A stretch of 64,000 bases of DNA from Cryomorphaceae bacterium (lineage in GTDB: Bacteria > Bacteroidota > Bacteroidia > Flavobacteriales > ECT2AJA-044). Of the stretch, positions 39,850 to 48,588 are shown one piece after another. Each line of letters opens with the position of its first letter. Positions within the stretch are counted from its first letter, which is position 1. Both the position numbers and the translations under genes were made by a program. The stretch covers positions 558,001 to 622,000 of the forward strand of contig CP059070.1 of the NCBI GenBank assembly GCA_017798125.1, in the 5' to 3' direction. Under the pieces are notes generated by a model that saw nothing but the letters and a program-made list of their open reading frames with translations, had not been told where the DNA came from and did no database searches.

Positions 39850-42279
39850 ATGAAACCCTCCCTCTTCCTCGTAGTACTTGCTATGGCCTTTGGCCTGTCG
39901 CATCGCGCCGTAGGCGCAAATCCAGAGGACGCCTACCGCGTCGTCATCAAACAAGATTATACCCAAACGATCCGGGGGCGCGTGATCGATGAACAGTCGC
40001 AGATGCCTTTGCCGGGTGTCAATGTGCTGGTAATCGGCAGCGAGCCGATGATTGGAACGGCCACGGACTTCGACGGCTACTACGTGCTTGAAGATGTCCC
40101 TGTGGGGCGCGTTACCCTGCAGTTTAGCTTTATCGGGTACGAAACGCGGACGGCACGGAACATCGAGCATATCGCTTCGAAAGAGCTGGTGTTGAACATG
40201 GACCTTCGGGAAAGCGCGGAGGAAATCATGGAAGTCACGGTGGTGGAAGAAGTGGATCTGCAGCGGACGAAGAATGAACGGGTTGAGGTATCGGGCCGTA
40301 CTTTTTCGATTGAAGAGAGCAAGCGATTCGCAGGAGCCAATAACGATGTGGCACGCATGGCGTCTAACTTTGCCGGGGTGCAGCGCACAAACGATGCCAC
40401 CAACGACATCGTGATCCGCGGAAACTCGCCCATCGGGCTGATTTGGCGAATGGAGGGCATTGATATTCCGAACCCGAACCACTTCGGGTCATTTGGAGCC
40501 ACGGGCGGGCCGGTTTCGATGCTCAACAACAACGTGCTGGCCAATTCGGACTTTTTGACTGGGGCCTTCCCGGCAGATTATGGGGATGGATTATCGGGAG
40601 TTTTCGACCTTCAGCTCCGAAACGGAAATGATCAAAATCACGAGTTTTTGGGCCAAATTGGCTTCAACGGGCTCGAATTTGGGGCAGAAGGGCCCTTAAA
40701 TCGCGAAAAACACTCTTCTTACCTCATCAACTACCGTTACTCAACACTGGGCATCATGGCGGAGATGGGCTTCGAATTCGGAACCGGAACGGCCATCCCC
40801 TATTACCAGGACTTCACGGCGAAATTTAACTTCCCGAGTCGGAAAATTGGAAACATCGAGGTCTTTGCCATGGGCGGTCGGTCCAACATCGATTTCCTCG
40901 ATTCGGAGAGCCTAGAAGAAGAGCCGGATAATTTCTACTCGGGAAATGAAGACCTGCGCTACAAAGTGACCAACGGGGTCATTGGAGTATCCCATCAGTA
41001 CCTCTTCGAGAACGATATGTACTCCAAGGTAACTTTGGCCGCGACGACCATTCGGAACAAAACCACCATCGACACCCTCTACGGCGATGGTACCCAAACC
41101 GCCCTGAACTACGGGCAGCAGTTCGAAGAAAACAGCATTCAGCTCGCCGCTTATCTGCACAAGAAATTCGACGCTAAAAACAGCGTCCGTGTAGGAACCT
41201 TCGTGACCCGGATGGACTTCAACCTCAACGACAGCATTTTCGACAACAGCGATCAGTTCTTCCAAACGCTGCGCAACCACGACGGAGCCGACTGGCGCTA
41301 CAACCCCTACATCAACTGGGAGCACCGCTTCAACAATCGCCTGGAAATGAATGCCGGGGTGCACGCGATGGCCCTCCAGAGCAACGGTAACTTCAACGTA
41401 GAACCGCGACTCGGATTCGGTTATCAAATCGATGAGAACAACCGCATCAGCGCGGGCTACGGATTGCACAGTCAAGTGCCGAATTCGCTGACCCTGTACA
41501 AGCAAGTCTATCTTCCGGACGGGAGCTATTTCGAGCCCAATACCGATGTCGAGTTTCAAAAGAGCCACCACTTTGTCGTGGGCTATGACCGCAATCTGCC
41601 TTGGGGACTTCACTTGAAAGCGGAGGCTTACTACCAATGGATATACGATGCGCTGGTCACCCCGGAGCAAGAAGAATATAGCTTGCTGAACGATGGGTCC
41701 TTTACCTTCTTCACCCCAGACACGGTCTTGAACCAGGGGAACGGGTATAATGTGGGCTTGGACTTGACCATTGAGAAGTACCTGGATAATGGCTTTTACT
41801 TCCTCAACACCATCTCCATCTTCGACAGCAAGTACACCGGTCTAGACGGTGAATGGCGAAACACCGTTTTCAACGGAAACTTCGTGTACAACCTCATCGG
41901 AGGAAAAGAATTTGCCTTGCGCAGCAAGAAAGAAAACCCGCGCTTCTTGAACACTATCACCGTGGATTCCAAGTTCAGCTGGGCGGGCGGTCAGCGCTAC
42001 GTGCCCATTGATTTGGAAGCGAGCAACGCCGCGGGAGAAGCGGTCTACGACTGGTCGCGGGCTTATGACGAGCAATTCATCGACTACCTACGGCTCGATC
42101 TCCGCATCGGATTCAAGATGGCCGGTCCCAACGTCACTCAGGAATGGGCCCTGGACATTCAAAATTTGACCGGGCGTGAGAATCCCTTTGGACAAGACTA
42201 CAACGAAACGACTGGCGAACTAGAGGTGACGAACCAATTGGGTTTCTTCCCGATGTTCCTCTACCGCATCACCTTTTAA
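39850..42279 (+). CDS. TonB-dependent receptor with carboxypeptidase-regulatory-like domain
   Basis: The 809-aa product has a signal peptide (ending RAVGA), a carboxypeptidase-regulatory-like domain (about 35-125, GRVIDEQSQMPLPGVNVLV), a plug (about 130-240, IVIRGNSPIGLIWRMEGIDIPN) and a barrel ending MFLYRITF. It lacks a SusD partner. Its operon carries a LytS/LytTR pair instead, so its substrate is probably sensed by that pair or the pair regulates it (inference). A dispersed hairpin repeat lies in its signal peptide coding (39901-39917). Confidence 0.9.
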   Translation: MKPSLFLVVLAMAFGLSHRAVGANPEDAYRVVIKQDYTQTIRGRVIDEQSQMPLPGVNVLVIGSEPMIGTATDFDGYYVLEDVPVGRVTLQFSFIGYETRTARNIEHIASKELVLNMDLRESAEEIMEVTVVEEVDLQRTKNERVEVSGRTFSIEESKRFAGANNDVARMASNFAGVQRTNDATNDIVIRGNSPIGLIWRMEGIDIPNPNHFGSFGATGGPVSMLNNNVLANSDFLTGAFPADYGDGLSGVFDLQLRNGNDQNHEFLGQIGFNGLEFGAEGPLNREKHSSYLINYRYSTLGIMAEMGFEFGTGTAIPYYQDFTAKFNFPSRKIGNIEVFAMGGRSNIDFLDSESLEEEPDNFYSGNEDLRYKVTNGVIGVSHQYLFENDMYSKVTLAATTIRNKTTIDTLYGDGTQTALNYGQQFEENSIQLAAYLHKKFDAKNSVRVGTFVTRMDFNLNDSIFDNSDQFFQTLRNHDGADWRYNPYINWEHRFNNRLEMNAGVHAMALQSNGNFNVEPRLGFGYQIDENNRISAGYGLHSQVPNSLTLYKQVYLPDGSYFEPNTDVEFQKSHHFVVGYDRNLPWGLHLKAEAYYQWIYDALVTPEQEEYSLLNDGSFTFFTPDTVLNQGNGYNVGLDLTIEKYLDNGFYFLNTISIFDSKYTGLDGEWRNTVFNGNFVYNLIGGKEFALRSKKENPRFLNTITVDSKFSWAGGQRYVPIDLEASNAAGEAVYDWSRAYDEQFIDYLRLDLRIGFKMAGPNVTQEWALDIQNLTGRENPFGQDYNETTGELEVTNQLGFFPMFLYRITF
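39901..39917 (+). repeat. Dispersed hairpin repeat inside a TonB receptor signal peptide
   Basis: The plus strand reads CATC-GCGCC-GTA-GGCGC (variable pair C/G). Here the gene reads the opposite strand of the motif from most copies (His-Arg-Ala-Val-Gly-Ala). Confidence 0.65.
42085..42099 (-). repeat. Partial hairpin repeat inside the TonB receptor gene
   Basis: The minus strand reads GATC-GAGCC-GTA-GGTA, matching the left side and loop, but the right arm is degenerate. It encodes Leu-Arg-Leu-Asp. Confidence 0.4.
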
Positions 42280-42289
42280 TCGCAGCGCC

Positions 42290-42667
42290 ATGTACGTCAG
42301 TCACACCCACTTCAAGATCACCAATCCGATCGGTTGGTTCCTCTTTCAGTTCCACGCCGTTCGCTCCGGAAACCAAGCGGGCCGGAGCAAAGGCAACGTC
42401 AAATGGACGGCTTGGGCCGCTACTATTCGCAATGTTTGCACCGTCAGTGTATGGGAGTCGGAAGCCCACATGCGGGCCTTCATGACCTCCGGTGCCCACC
42501 TCGTTGCCATGAAACTCAGCCGCTACATGGGGCATGGCTACACTGTCGGATGGGAAATCGAGGACCTCGATGCTCTTCCTGATTTGCAGACCCTACGGGT
42601 CGATGGCGAAAGACGCCTCCGTGAAAAACTTCGCGCCCAATCCCTGGAGCATTGGCTCCCTGCCTAA
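42290..42667 (+). CDS. Dimeric alpha/beta-barrel protein (monooxygenase-like fold)
   Basis: The 125-aa product reads as a small ferredoxin-like barrel: a first strand (YVSHTHFKI), a W-rich middle (NVKWTAWAATIRNVCTVSVWESEAHMRAFM) and a helix (AHLVAMKLSRYMG). The pattern recalls ABM/DUF3291-type proteins and spheroidene-monooxygenase-like domains. No catalytic residue can be named. It sits between the TonB receptor and the LytS kinase. A dispersed hairpin repeat lies near its 3' end. Confidence 0.65.
   Translation: MYVSHTHFKITNPIGWFLFQFHAVRSGNQAGRSKGNVKWTAWAATIRNVCTVSVWESEAHMRAFMTSGAHLVAMKLSRYMGHGYTVGWEIEDLDALPDLQTLRVDGERRLREKLRAQSLEHWLPA
42589..42605 (-). repeat. Dispersed hairpin repeat with a double compensated change
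   Basis: The minus strand reads CATC-GACCC-GTA-GGGTC. Two arm positions differ from the commonest copy (GAGCC), and the second change is matched in the opposite arm (GGGTC), so the palindrome is kept. Confidence 0.65.
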
Positions 42668-43738
42668 TTGCTTAAATTGATCCCTGTGAAACTCTGGCAA
42701 AAAGAAGTTCTCGGCGTTCTCTTTATCTCGAGCATCCCCGTACTGCTCAGCTTGACCCGTTATTACGGCTTCGGTTTGACTTGGCACGGAACGGAAGTTC
42801 AGCCCCGACCCATCACTTTTGTTTACGGGGCGCTTTATTCCCTAGCCGTAACTTCCAGTTTGTACTTCGGCTGCACGCGAATCATTCAGTTTATTGACCG
42901 TAAAATGCCTTGGCGCGAAGGGGTGGTTCGCCGACTCGCTGTAGAATTACTCGTTGTTTTTTTCTACGCCAGTGTGGCTCAGTACTTCATCATCATGGGC
43001 TTCTCCAAAACCCCACTGTATGAAGGCATTGCCGTTACCAAGGCCGATCTGTTTGACAACATTATCTTCGGAAACACCATCACACTTATCGTTGTCCTCC
43101 TGATGGAGGGCGTCTTTTTCTTTCAGCAATGGCGCAAAAGTGTACTCGAAACCGAACAGCTCAAACGCCAGCAAGTCGAAAGCCAATATGAGTCCCTCAA
43201 GTCACAGCTCGATCCTCACTTCCTGTTCAACAGCCTCAACGTCCTGAGCAGCCTCATCCGAAAGGACCCGAAAAAAGCGGAGCAATTCGTCGATGAATTT
43301 GCCCGTATTTACCGCTATGTGCTGGACGTCAAAGATGAAATGGTGGTGCCGCTGCGTGAAGAATTGCGCTTCTTGGATTCCTTTATGTTCCTGCAGCAAA
43401 TCCGCTTCGGCTCAGCACTAGAGCTGAAGGAGAACATCTCCGCGGCCCATTTGGAACTCTACGTTCCGCCACTCAGCCTCCAAGAACTCGTGAGCAATGC
43501 CATCAAGCACAACGAAGTCAGCGCCGAACGGCCCTTGGTCATTACACTCGAAAGCACTTCGGACGGTATCCGCATATCCAACAACCTCCAACGCCGGACG
43601 GACCGCGTCATCTCTACAGGACTCGGACTCCAAAACCTTCGCGAACGCTACCGCATCTTAACCTCCCACGAACCCGATTTCCGTATCTTGGAAGGAACGT
43701 ATCGAGCGGATCTACCCCTCATTCAAGCCGAAGCATGA
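42668..43738 (+). CDS. LytS/YehU-type sensor histidine kinase
   Basis: A 356-aa kinase. Four membrane helices (about 13-30, 48-67, 88-110 and 133-152) precede a coiled coil and the His_kinase domain with DPHFLFNSLNVLSSLIRKDP (H184). The ATPase part has NAIKHNEVSAERPL and the C-terminal GLGLQNLRERY. The start is TTG 42668, abutting the previous stop, or GTG 42686 (MKLWQKEV). It is the partner of the LytTR regulator that overlaps its end. Confidence 0.9.
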   Translation: MLKLIPVKLWQKEVLGVLFISSIPVLLSLTRYYGFGLTWHGTEVQPRPITFVYGALYSLAVTSSLYFGCTRIIQFIDRKMPWREGVVRRLAVELLVVFFYASVAQYFIIMGFSKTPLYEGIAVTKADLFDNIIFGNTITLIVVLLMEGVFFFQQWRKSVLETEQLKRQQVESQYESLKSQLDPHFLFNSLNVLSSLIRKDPKKAEQFVDEFARIYRYVLDVKDEMVVPLREELRFLDSFMFLQQIRFGSALELKENISAAHLELYVPPLSLQELVSNAIKHNEVSAERPLVITLESTSDGIRISNNLQRRTDRVISTGLGLQNLRERYRILTSHEPDFRILEGTYRADLPLIQAEA

Positions 43739-44487
43739 CCTACTTAATCGTAGAAGATGAACCCCTAGCAGCTGAGAAGTTGCAGCAGGCCATAAAGAGC
43801 CTACGGCCCGATTGGGTAGCCCTCGCTCCGGTCGAAAGCGTGCGGGCCGCAGCCGAAGCGCTTCGGGAGCACAAACCAGACCTCTTGTTTCTGGACATTC
43901 ATCTCTCCGATGGTCTCTCTTTCCAGCTTTTCGATCAAGTCGAAGTCGTTTGTCCCATCATCTTTACCACCGCCTTTGATCAATATGCCCTCCGTGCATT
44001 TAAATTGAATTCCATTGACTACCTCCTCAAACCCATTGGAGAGGGAGAATTGAAACGTGCGCTGGATAAGCGAGATCGATGGACCCAGCCTAGTGATGGG
44101 CAATTGGACTGGAACAAAGTTGAGCGGGATTTAAAACCCGAATACCGGGATCGCTTCTTGGTGAGCACGGGTGAACGGGTAAAGAGCCTTCCCGCGGAAG
44201 AAATTTCATTTTTCTTCGCGCAAGGAAAGCACTCGTTTATCACGGATAAACAGGGAAGAGAATACCTTATTGACCAACCACTAACGCAGCTGATTGAACA
44301 GTTGGATCCAAAGCAATTCTTTCAGATCAACCGAAAGTTCATCATTTGCTTTAGATGCATAGAAGAAATGATTCCGTACTCCAAAGGCCGTTTGAAGCTC
44401 GTCACTGCTCCGCCAACGCCTGAAGACGCGGTGGTCAGCGTCGACAAAAGCGCCCGCTTTAAAGCTTGGTTAGACGGCCGAAGCTGA
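43735..44487 (+). CDS. LytTR-family response regulator
   Basis: The 250-aa product has a receiver domain (1-120, phosphorylated D54 in LLFLDIHLSDG) and a LytTR DNA-binding domain from about residue 150 (KSLPAEEISFFFAQGKHSFI, FFQINRKFIICFRCIEEMIPYSKGRLKL). It overlaps the kinase gene by four bases (ATGA). LytTR proteins bind paired direct repeats; a candidate pair lies upstream of this operon (39576-39607). Its 3' end overlaps a convergent small gene (44470-44640). Confidence 0.93.
   Translation: MTYLIVEDEPLAAEKLQQAIKSLRPDWVALAPVESVRAAAEALREHKPDLLFLDIHLSDGLSFQLFDQVEVVCPIIFTTAFDQYALRAFKLNSIDYLLKPIGEGELKRALDKRDRWTQPSDGQLDWNKVERDLKPEYRDRFLVSTGERVKSLPAEEISFFFAQGKHSFITDKQGREYLIDQPLTQLIEQLDPKQFFQINRKFIICFRCIEEMIPYSKGRLKLVTAPPTPEDAVVSVDKSARFKAWLDGRS
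43797..43813 (-). repeat. Dispersed hairpin repeat inside the LytTR gene
   Basis: The minus strand reads AATC-GGGCC-GTA-GGCTC. One arm pair is G-T rather than G-C, which is tolerated only in RNA of that strand. It encodes Leu-Arg-Pro-Asp. Confidence 0.55.
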
Positions 44488-44640
44488 TCCTTTCATTTGG
44501 TACTCGAACACAAATTCACGCATTTCGGAAGCCCGAAGACCGAGTGATTTTTTGATCTCAGACAATTTGAATCCTTCTTCCAAGCAGTAACGAAACATGC
44601 GCTTTTTCAGGTAGCGATCCATTTCCATTTCAGAGGTCAT
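44470..44640 (-). CDS. Small HTH-like protein (56 aa)
   Basis: ATG at 44640 to TAA at 44470. The product is short and rich in charged residues, and its middle (RYCLEEGFKLSEIKKSLGL then RASEMREFVFEY) looks like a helix-turn-helix with a dimer helix. I do not recognise a family. It has a perfect -7 box and a 38-bp palindrome upstream, and its 3' end overlaps the LytTR gene by 18 bases. Autoregulation through the palindrome is a hypothesis. Confidence 0.62.
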   Translation of the reverse strand: MTSEMEMDRYLKKRMFRYCLEEGFKLSEIKKSLGLRASEMREFVFEYQMKGSASAV

Positions 44641-44662
44641 AATCCTGTTTTTTAATTCTATA

Positions 44663-44670
44663 CAAACGTA
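44663..44670 (-). promoter_or_regulatory. -7 box of the 56-aa gene
   Basis: TACGTTTG on the minus strand, 22 bases before the ATG. It abuts the palindrome at 44669-44706, which would cover the -33 region. Confidence 0.6.
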
Positions 44671-44706
44671 ACGTCCGGCTAGAACCTGAGTTCTGCCGGA
44701 ACGTTA
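44669..44706. promoter_or_regulatory. 38-bp near-perfect palindrome (operator candidate)
   Basis: Left arm TAACGTCCGGCTAGAAC and right arm GTTCTGCCGGAACGTTA pair around the spacer CTGA. The reverse complement of the right arm is TAACGTTCCGGCAGAAC, so only two single-base offsets differ. It sits directly upstream of the -7 box of the 56-aa HTH-like gene. Confidence 0.7.
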
Positions 44707-44767
44707 AGTATTTGTAAAACAGTATGTTAAACCCCCTGTTATGAACAGAATGTGAATAAGTTTCCTC

Positions 44768-46819
44768 TTATTCTTTCGAAGGCACTAGCCAACGGTTGAG
44801 CCAGCCGAAGAATTCGGAATGCCAAATCAATCCATTCTGCGGACTCAATACCCAGTGCCCTTCTTCAGGGAAGAACAACAATCGACTGGGGATTCCCTGA
44901 ACTTGGGCCGCTTGATAAGCCTCAAGACCCTGGGTGTATGGAACACGGAAATCTTTTCCTCCGTGAATCACCAGAATTGGGGTGTCCCATTTGTCGGCAT
45001 TCAAATGAGGACTGAATTTGTCATAGCTCTCCGGACGTGGAGTTTCCCAATAGGGACCACCAATGTCCCAGTCCGCAAAGAACAGTTCTTCCGTGGAACC
45101 ATACCAAGATTCCAAGTTGAAGAGTCCGCAGTGGCTGATGAAGGTCTTAAACCGCTTCTCATGGATTCCGGCCAGGTAATACACGCTGTACCCACCATAG
45201 CTCGCTCCAACGGCGCCCAGTTTGTCCTTATTCACATAGGGCTCCTCTGCCACGGTATCTATCGCAGACAAATAATCCCTCATGGCCTGACCGCCCCAGT
45301 CCTGTGAAATATCCTCGTTCCATTCGAGACCAAATCCGGGAAGGCCACGGCGGTTTGGGGCTACAACTATGAACCCTTGGGCGGCCATCAACTGGAAATT
45401 CCAGCGGAAGCTGTAGAACTGCGAAACAGCAGCCTGAGGTCCTCCTTGGCAGTACAATAGCGTCGGATATTTTTTATCTGGATCAAAATTCGGTGGGAAG
45501 ACGACCCAAGTCAGCATTTCCTTGCCATCTGAGGTTTTAATCATGCGTTTTTCAATCGCACTTAAGCTGATTTGGTTGTAAATGGACTCATTGACTCGAG
45601 TCAAGTTTGCCACCTCTTTACTCTTCTTGTTGACACTGTAATACTCACGGGCGTGATTCATATCGGTACGACCCACCACCCAGTGGTCTCCAGCATCCAT
45701 AGGGACACCGTAGTTGAAGTTTCCAGAAGTGTGTTGCTTCACTTCAACGTCCTCAGGCATATCGCTGAATTTCTTTGGGAGATCAAAAGAGAAGATTTGT
45801 TGGGTCGCCTTCGTTGGAAGTTCAGCGTAAATGGTTCTGGAATCACGGCCCCAGCTAAATCCACCAACCGTGATGGGGCGGTCCCCCATAAGGGAAATGT
45901 ACTTTCCTGAACTCACTTCCATGAGCATCAATCGGTTTTGATCACTCTCGTATCCATCACGCTCCATGCTCAACCAGGCCATGTACTTTCCATCTGGGGA
46001 ATACTGAGGGTTATTGTCGTAACCTTCATTGAAGTCCGTCAAATTAGTCGTAGTGAAATTCGTAAAGTCGTATCGATAAAGGTCACCGTTGGTCGAGCGC
46101 GCGTACTCAACTCCACTGAGCTTCTTGCACGCGTAGATGATGGACTGCCCATCCGGTCCCCACGTCAAGGCTTCAGAGCCTCCAAATGGTGCTAGGGGTG
46201 AATCGTAGGGCTCTCCCTCCATGATGTCCACGGGGCTTCCTTTCGGTTTACCGTCTTCGAGTTCTACATAGTGCACGTGCGAAAAGCGGCCGTCCGACCA
46301 ATGATCCCAGTGGCGATACATCAGATTGTCATAAATCAACGCATTGGCTTGAGGATAATCCGGATAACGATCCGAGGTTTCCAGGGTGATCTTAACCTCT
46401 GCCGTGAACAGTAATTTATCCCCGTTTGGACTGTATTTTACATTGCCAATAGAATACGCGTATTCGGTGATCTGTACGGGTTCACCGCCTTCTGCGGGAA
46501 TCTCATACCACTGCCCGCCATGAAGGAAACCGACCTTTTCTCCACTTGGATGCCATTGGGCACCGTATTCAGATCCTTCGAGGGAAGTCAATCGGCGGTT
46601 GTCTCCTGATTCAATATCCGCCATATAAAGATCGCTAGAACCGCCGTTTTCATCAATATCATATCGAGTGACCCCGTAGACTAAATATTTACCGTCTGGA
46701 CTGAGAGCGCCGCCGCCAACGCGACCGAGATCCCAGAGTAGTTCGGGTGTCATGACTTCCTGAGCCATGAGACCAGTTGTGCTCAAAAGACCGAGCAAAA
46801 GAAAGAGTAATCTTTTCAT
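44768..46819 (-). CDS. S9-family peptidase (prolyl oligopeptidase type)
   Basis: From the ATG at 46819 (MKRLLFLLLGLLSTTGLMAQ) the product is 683 aa, exported. The N-terminal part is a WD-like propeller with repeated YSPDGKYMAWLS-type blades (to about residue 420). The C-terminal hydrolase domain has the nucleophile in GAVGASYGGYS, the Asp in HGGKDFRVP and the His in EEGHWVLSP, the usual S9 triad. It probably cuts oligopeptides in the periplasm. The longer start at 46921 is rejected because it disrupts the signal peptide. Confidence 0.93.
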   Translation of the reverse strand: MKRLLFLLLGLLSTTGLMAQEVMTPELLWDLGRVGGGALSPDGKYLVYGVTRYDIDENGGSSDLYMADIESGDNRRLTSLEGSEYGAQWHPSGEKVGFLHGGQWYEIPAEGGEPVQITEYAYSIGNVKYSPNGDKLLFTAEVKITLETSDRYPDYPQANALIYDNLMYRHWDHWSDGRFSHVHYVELEDGKPKGSPVDIMEGEPYDSPLAPFGGSEALTWGPDGQSIIYACKKLSGVEYARSTNGDLYRYDFTNFTTTNLTDFNEGYDNNPQYSPDGKYMAWLSMERDGYESDQNRLMLMEVSSGKYISLMGDRPITVGGFSWGRDSRTIYAELPTKATQQIFSFDLPKKFSDMPEDVEVKQHTSGNFNYGVPMDAGDHWVVGRTDMNHAREYYSVNKKSKEVANLTRVNESIYNQISLSAIEKRMIKTSDGKEMLTWVVFPPNFDPDKKYPTLLYCQGGPQAAVSQFYSFRWNFQLMAAQGFIVVAPNRRGLPGFGLEWNEDISQDWGGQAMRDYLSAIDTVAEEPYVNKDKLGAVGASYGGYSVYYLAGIHEKRFKTFISHCGLFNLESWYGSTEELFFADWDIGGPYWETPRPESYDKFSPHLNADKWDTPILVIHGGKDFRVPYTQGLEAYQAAQVQGIPSRLLFFPEEGHWVLSPQNGLIWHSEFFGWLNRWLVPSKE

Positions 46820-46902
46820 GTTGTAGGGATTTGGACTGTGAATATAGGAGTTCCGCGGGAGATGAAGGTAGAGGGATGGGGGTGATTGGAGGGAAAATCG
46901 AG

Positions 46903-46919
46903 CATCGTGCCGCAGGCAC
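46903..46919 (+). repeat. Dispersed hairpin repeat, intergenic copy
   Basis: CATC-GTGCC-GCA-GGCAC (variable pair T/A, loop GCA). It lies between the S9 peptidase gene start and the 97-aa gene. Confidence 0.65.
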
Positions 46920-46949
46920 AAAAGCAGAAATAAATAAATTAGAGGTAGG

Positions 46950-46964
46950 AATCGAAATTCGATT
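46950..46964. promoter_or_regulatory. Short A/T-rich palindrome
   Basis: AATCGAA-A-TTCGATT is a perfect 7-bp inverted repeat around one base in the gap between two divergent genes. It may be an operator, but nothing ties it to a regulator. Confidence 0.3.
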
Positions 46965-47010
46965 AATGAAGTCTGACGGTTGCTTGGTTAAAACTTAATA
47001 CTGAAACAAC

Positions 47011-47038
47011 TTGGCCGGCCATTGGGCCTTTAAATTTG
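47011..47038 (+). promoter_or_regulatory. Promoter upstream of the 97-aa gene
   Basis: TTG at 47011-47013 and TAAATTTG at 47031-47038, separated by 17 bases, match the Bacteroidota -33/-7 pair. The leader would be about 40 bases. Confidence 0.6.
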
Positions 47039-47084
47039 TACCTGTGTAAATCGAGAATCGTTCCCCGCTAAATACCTGCTCACC

Positions 47085-47378
47085 ATGGGTAAAGTGCACC
47101 GAATCATCAACGTCAAAAACATCACTTCGGATATGCTCGAGAGCATTAAGCATACCTATCCGTATGGGTACGATGACGACGATATGATCAAATTTGTCAA
47201 CGCCGCTGGTGAGACGGTCTCCGCCCTTCCCATTGAAACCGAAGATGGGGATTACCTGATCAAAATGAATGTGGAAATGATCAATGCGATCGATGCTTTT
47301 TTAGACGAAGGAGGAGACGATGATGCCCAAGGTGAAGAATTAGAGGCAGAAGCTCCTGATTCTGCCGCGGAGGACTAA
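47085..47378 (+). CDS. Small acidic protein of unknown function
   Basis: A 97-aa, strongly acidic product (MGKVHRIINVKNITSDMLES at the start, an EDGDYLIKMNVEMI strand in the middle, and an Asp/Glu/Ala-rich tail). No signal peptide or membrane segment. I do not recognise a family. Its own promoter and a healthy start suggest it is expressed. It may act as a small binding protein, but this is speculation. Confidence 0.65.
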   Translation: MGKVHRIINVKNITSDMLESIKHTYPYGYDDDDMIKFVNAAGETVSALPIETEDGDYLIKMNVEMINAIDAFLDEGGDDDAQGEELEAEAPDSAAED

Positions 47379-47463
47379 TAAAGACGGCAGATTCAAAACT
47401 TTCAATTTTTTTTGAACCTCAGACGAAGAAGGGTGTTAGTCTTCTTGAATAAACCCTTTTGAT

Positions 47464-48588
47464 TTGAGCACACAAGTTTCATCGAACGCACCTATCGAGC
47501 TCGCAGAAACCCTACGCGCCCGGTTAGCCCTCTTTCCAGAGACGGCTAATAGTGAACGTGAAACGGCGGCTAGACTCAAGCATTTCCTCACCGAATTTAA
47601 ACCGACCCGATTTGTTGATCATGTAGGTGGATACGGAGTTATTGCCGAATGGAACTCGGGAAAAAAGGGGCCTACTGTTATGGTCCGAGCCTGCATGGAC
47701 GCGGCCGCAGAAGGGCATACCTACGGACATGACGCCGAAATGGCCGCGGTTGCCGGTTTAGCTCCGCTTATTCAGGAGAATATGCCCAAAACGGGAGCGC
47801 TGGTTCTTGTATTCCAGCCCGCCTCGACCACTGGAACCGGCGCCCATGCTGTTTTCTCAGATGATAAGTTCCGACCCTTCAAGCCGGATTGGATCATTGG
47901 ATTTGAACCGATTCCGGGCGAGGAATTAGGAACAGTGGTCTTTCGAGAAGGGGCGATGACTACGGCGAGTAAAGGATTGACCATCAAACTACACGGTAAA
48001 GAGAGCGACATTAGCTCCGCCCTTGGTGCTGTGCATCCCTTGAAAGGAGTCATTCGTCTTTCCGAGCAAATACTCGATTTGTCTGCCGATGAGAAGTTTG
48101 AGCAGTTTGTGCAAACCAATGTGGCGCATATTCGATTGGGCGAAAAAGTCTTTCACACTTCACCAGGGTATGCTGAGTTGAGCGCGACCGTACGTGCTCG
48201 GAAAAAGAGAGAGCTGGACAAAATGGCCAAGCGCATTGTGGACTATGCGCAAATCGCCGGGCAAATTCATGAACTAGGTGTGGATGTCACTTGGCATGAC
48301 GAGTTCATCGCTATTCGCAATGGCGAGGGTACAGCGAAGGTCGTTGAACAGTGGAGAAAAGCTTCTGGCCATCCCGTTCGCTTATTGGATGAACCGTTGC
48401 ATTGGTCCGATGACTTCCAGCATTACTTGAAGGGTCTCAACGGTGTATTCATTGGTATTGGAGCGGGACAAGATGCCCAACCGAGAGGCTCGGAAGGATT
48501 CGATCTTCCCGAGGCTTGGACGGGCCAGACCCATCAAATCCTATGGTCCATGGTTCAGGACAGCTTTAAGCGTCTTTATTCTTCTTAA
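47464..48588 (+). CDS. M20-family peptidase-like protein lacking metal-site residues
   Basis: The 374-aa product (TTG start) has the M20D fold order: GPTVMVRACMDA (where active members have LRADMDALP), then TYGHDAEMAAVAG (87-97) and VFQPASTTGTGAHAV (117-130), a dimer domain, and GIGAGQDAQPRG near the end. Active M20D enzymes show C-G-H-D-x-H and Q-P-A-E-E. Here the Cys is Tyr, the second His is missing (DAEM), and both Glu are Ser-Thr. The GHxA-type histidine of the dimer domain is also not recognisable. It looks catalytically dead or strongly re-purposed. Confidence 0.8.
   Translation: MSTQVSSNAPIELAETLRARLALFPETANSERETAARLKHFLTEFKPTRFVDHVGGYGVIAEWNSGKKGPTVMVRACMDAAAEGHTYGHDAEMAAVAGLAPLIQENMPKTGALVLVFQPASTTGTGAHAVFSDDKFRPFKPDWIIGFEPIPGEELGTVVFREGAMTTASKGLTIKLHGKESDISSALGAVHPLKGVIRLSEQILDLSADEKFEQFVQTNVAHIRLGEKVFHTSPGYAELSATVRARKKRELDKMAKRIVDYAQIAGQIHELGVDVTWHDEFIAIRNGEGTAKVVEQWRKASGHPVRLLDEPLHWSDDFQHYLKGLNGVFIGIGAGQDAQPRGSEGFDLPEAWTGQTHQILWSMVQDSFKRLYSS

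Noticed and set aside
39748-40482. Minus-strand frame of 244 codons opposite the TonB receptor
   Set aside because: It is rich in His, Arg and Leu and lies over a well-supported receptor gene. It is a shadow of that gene.
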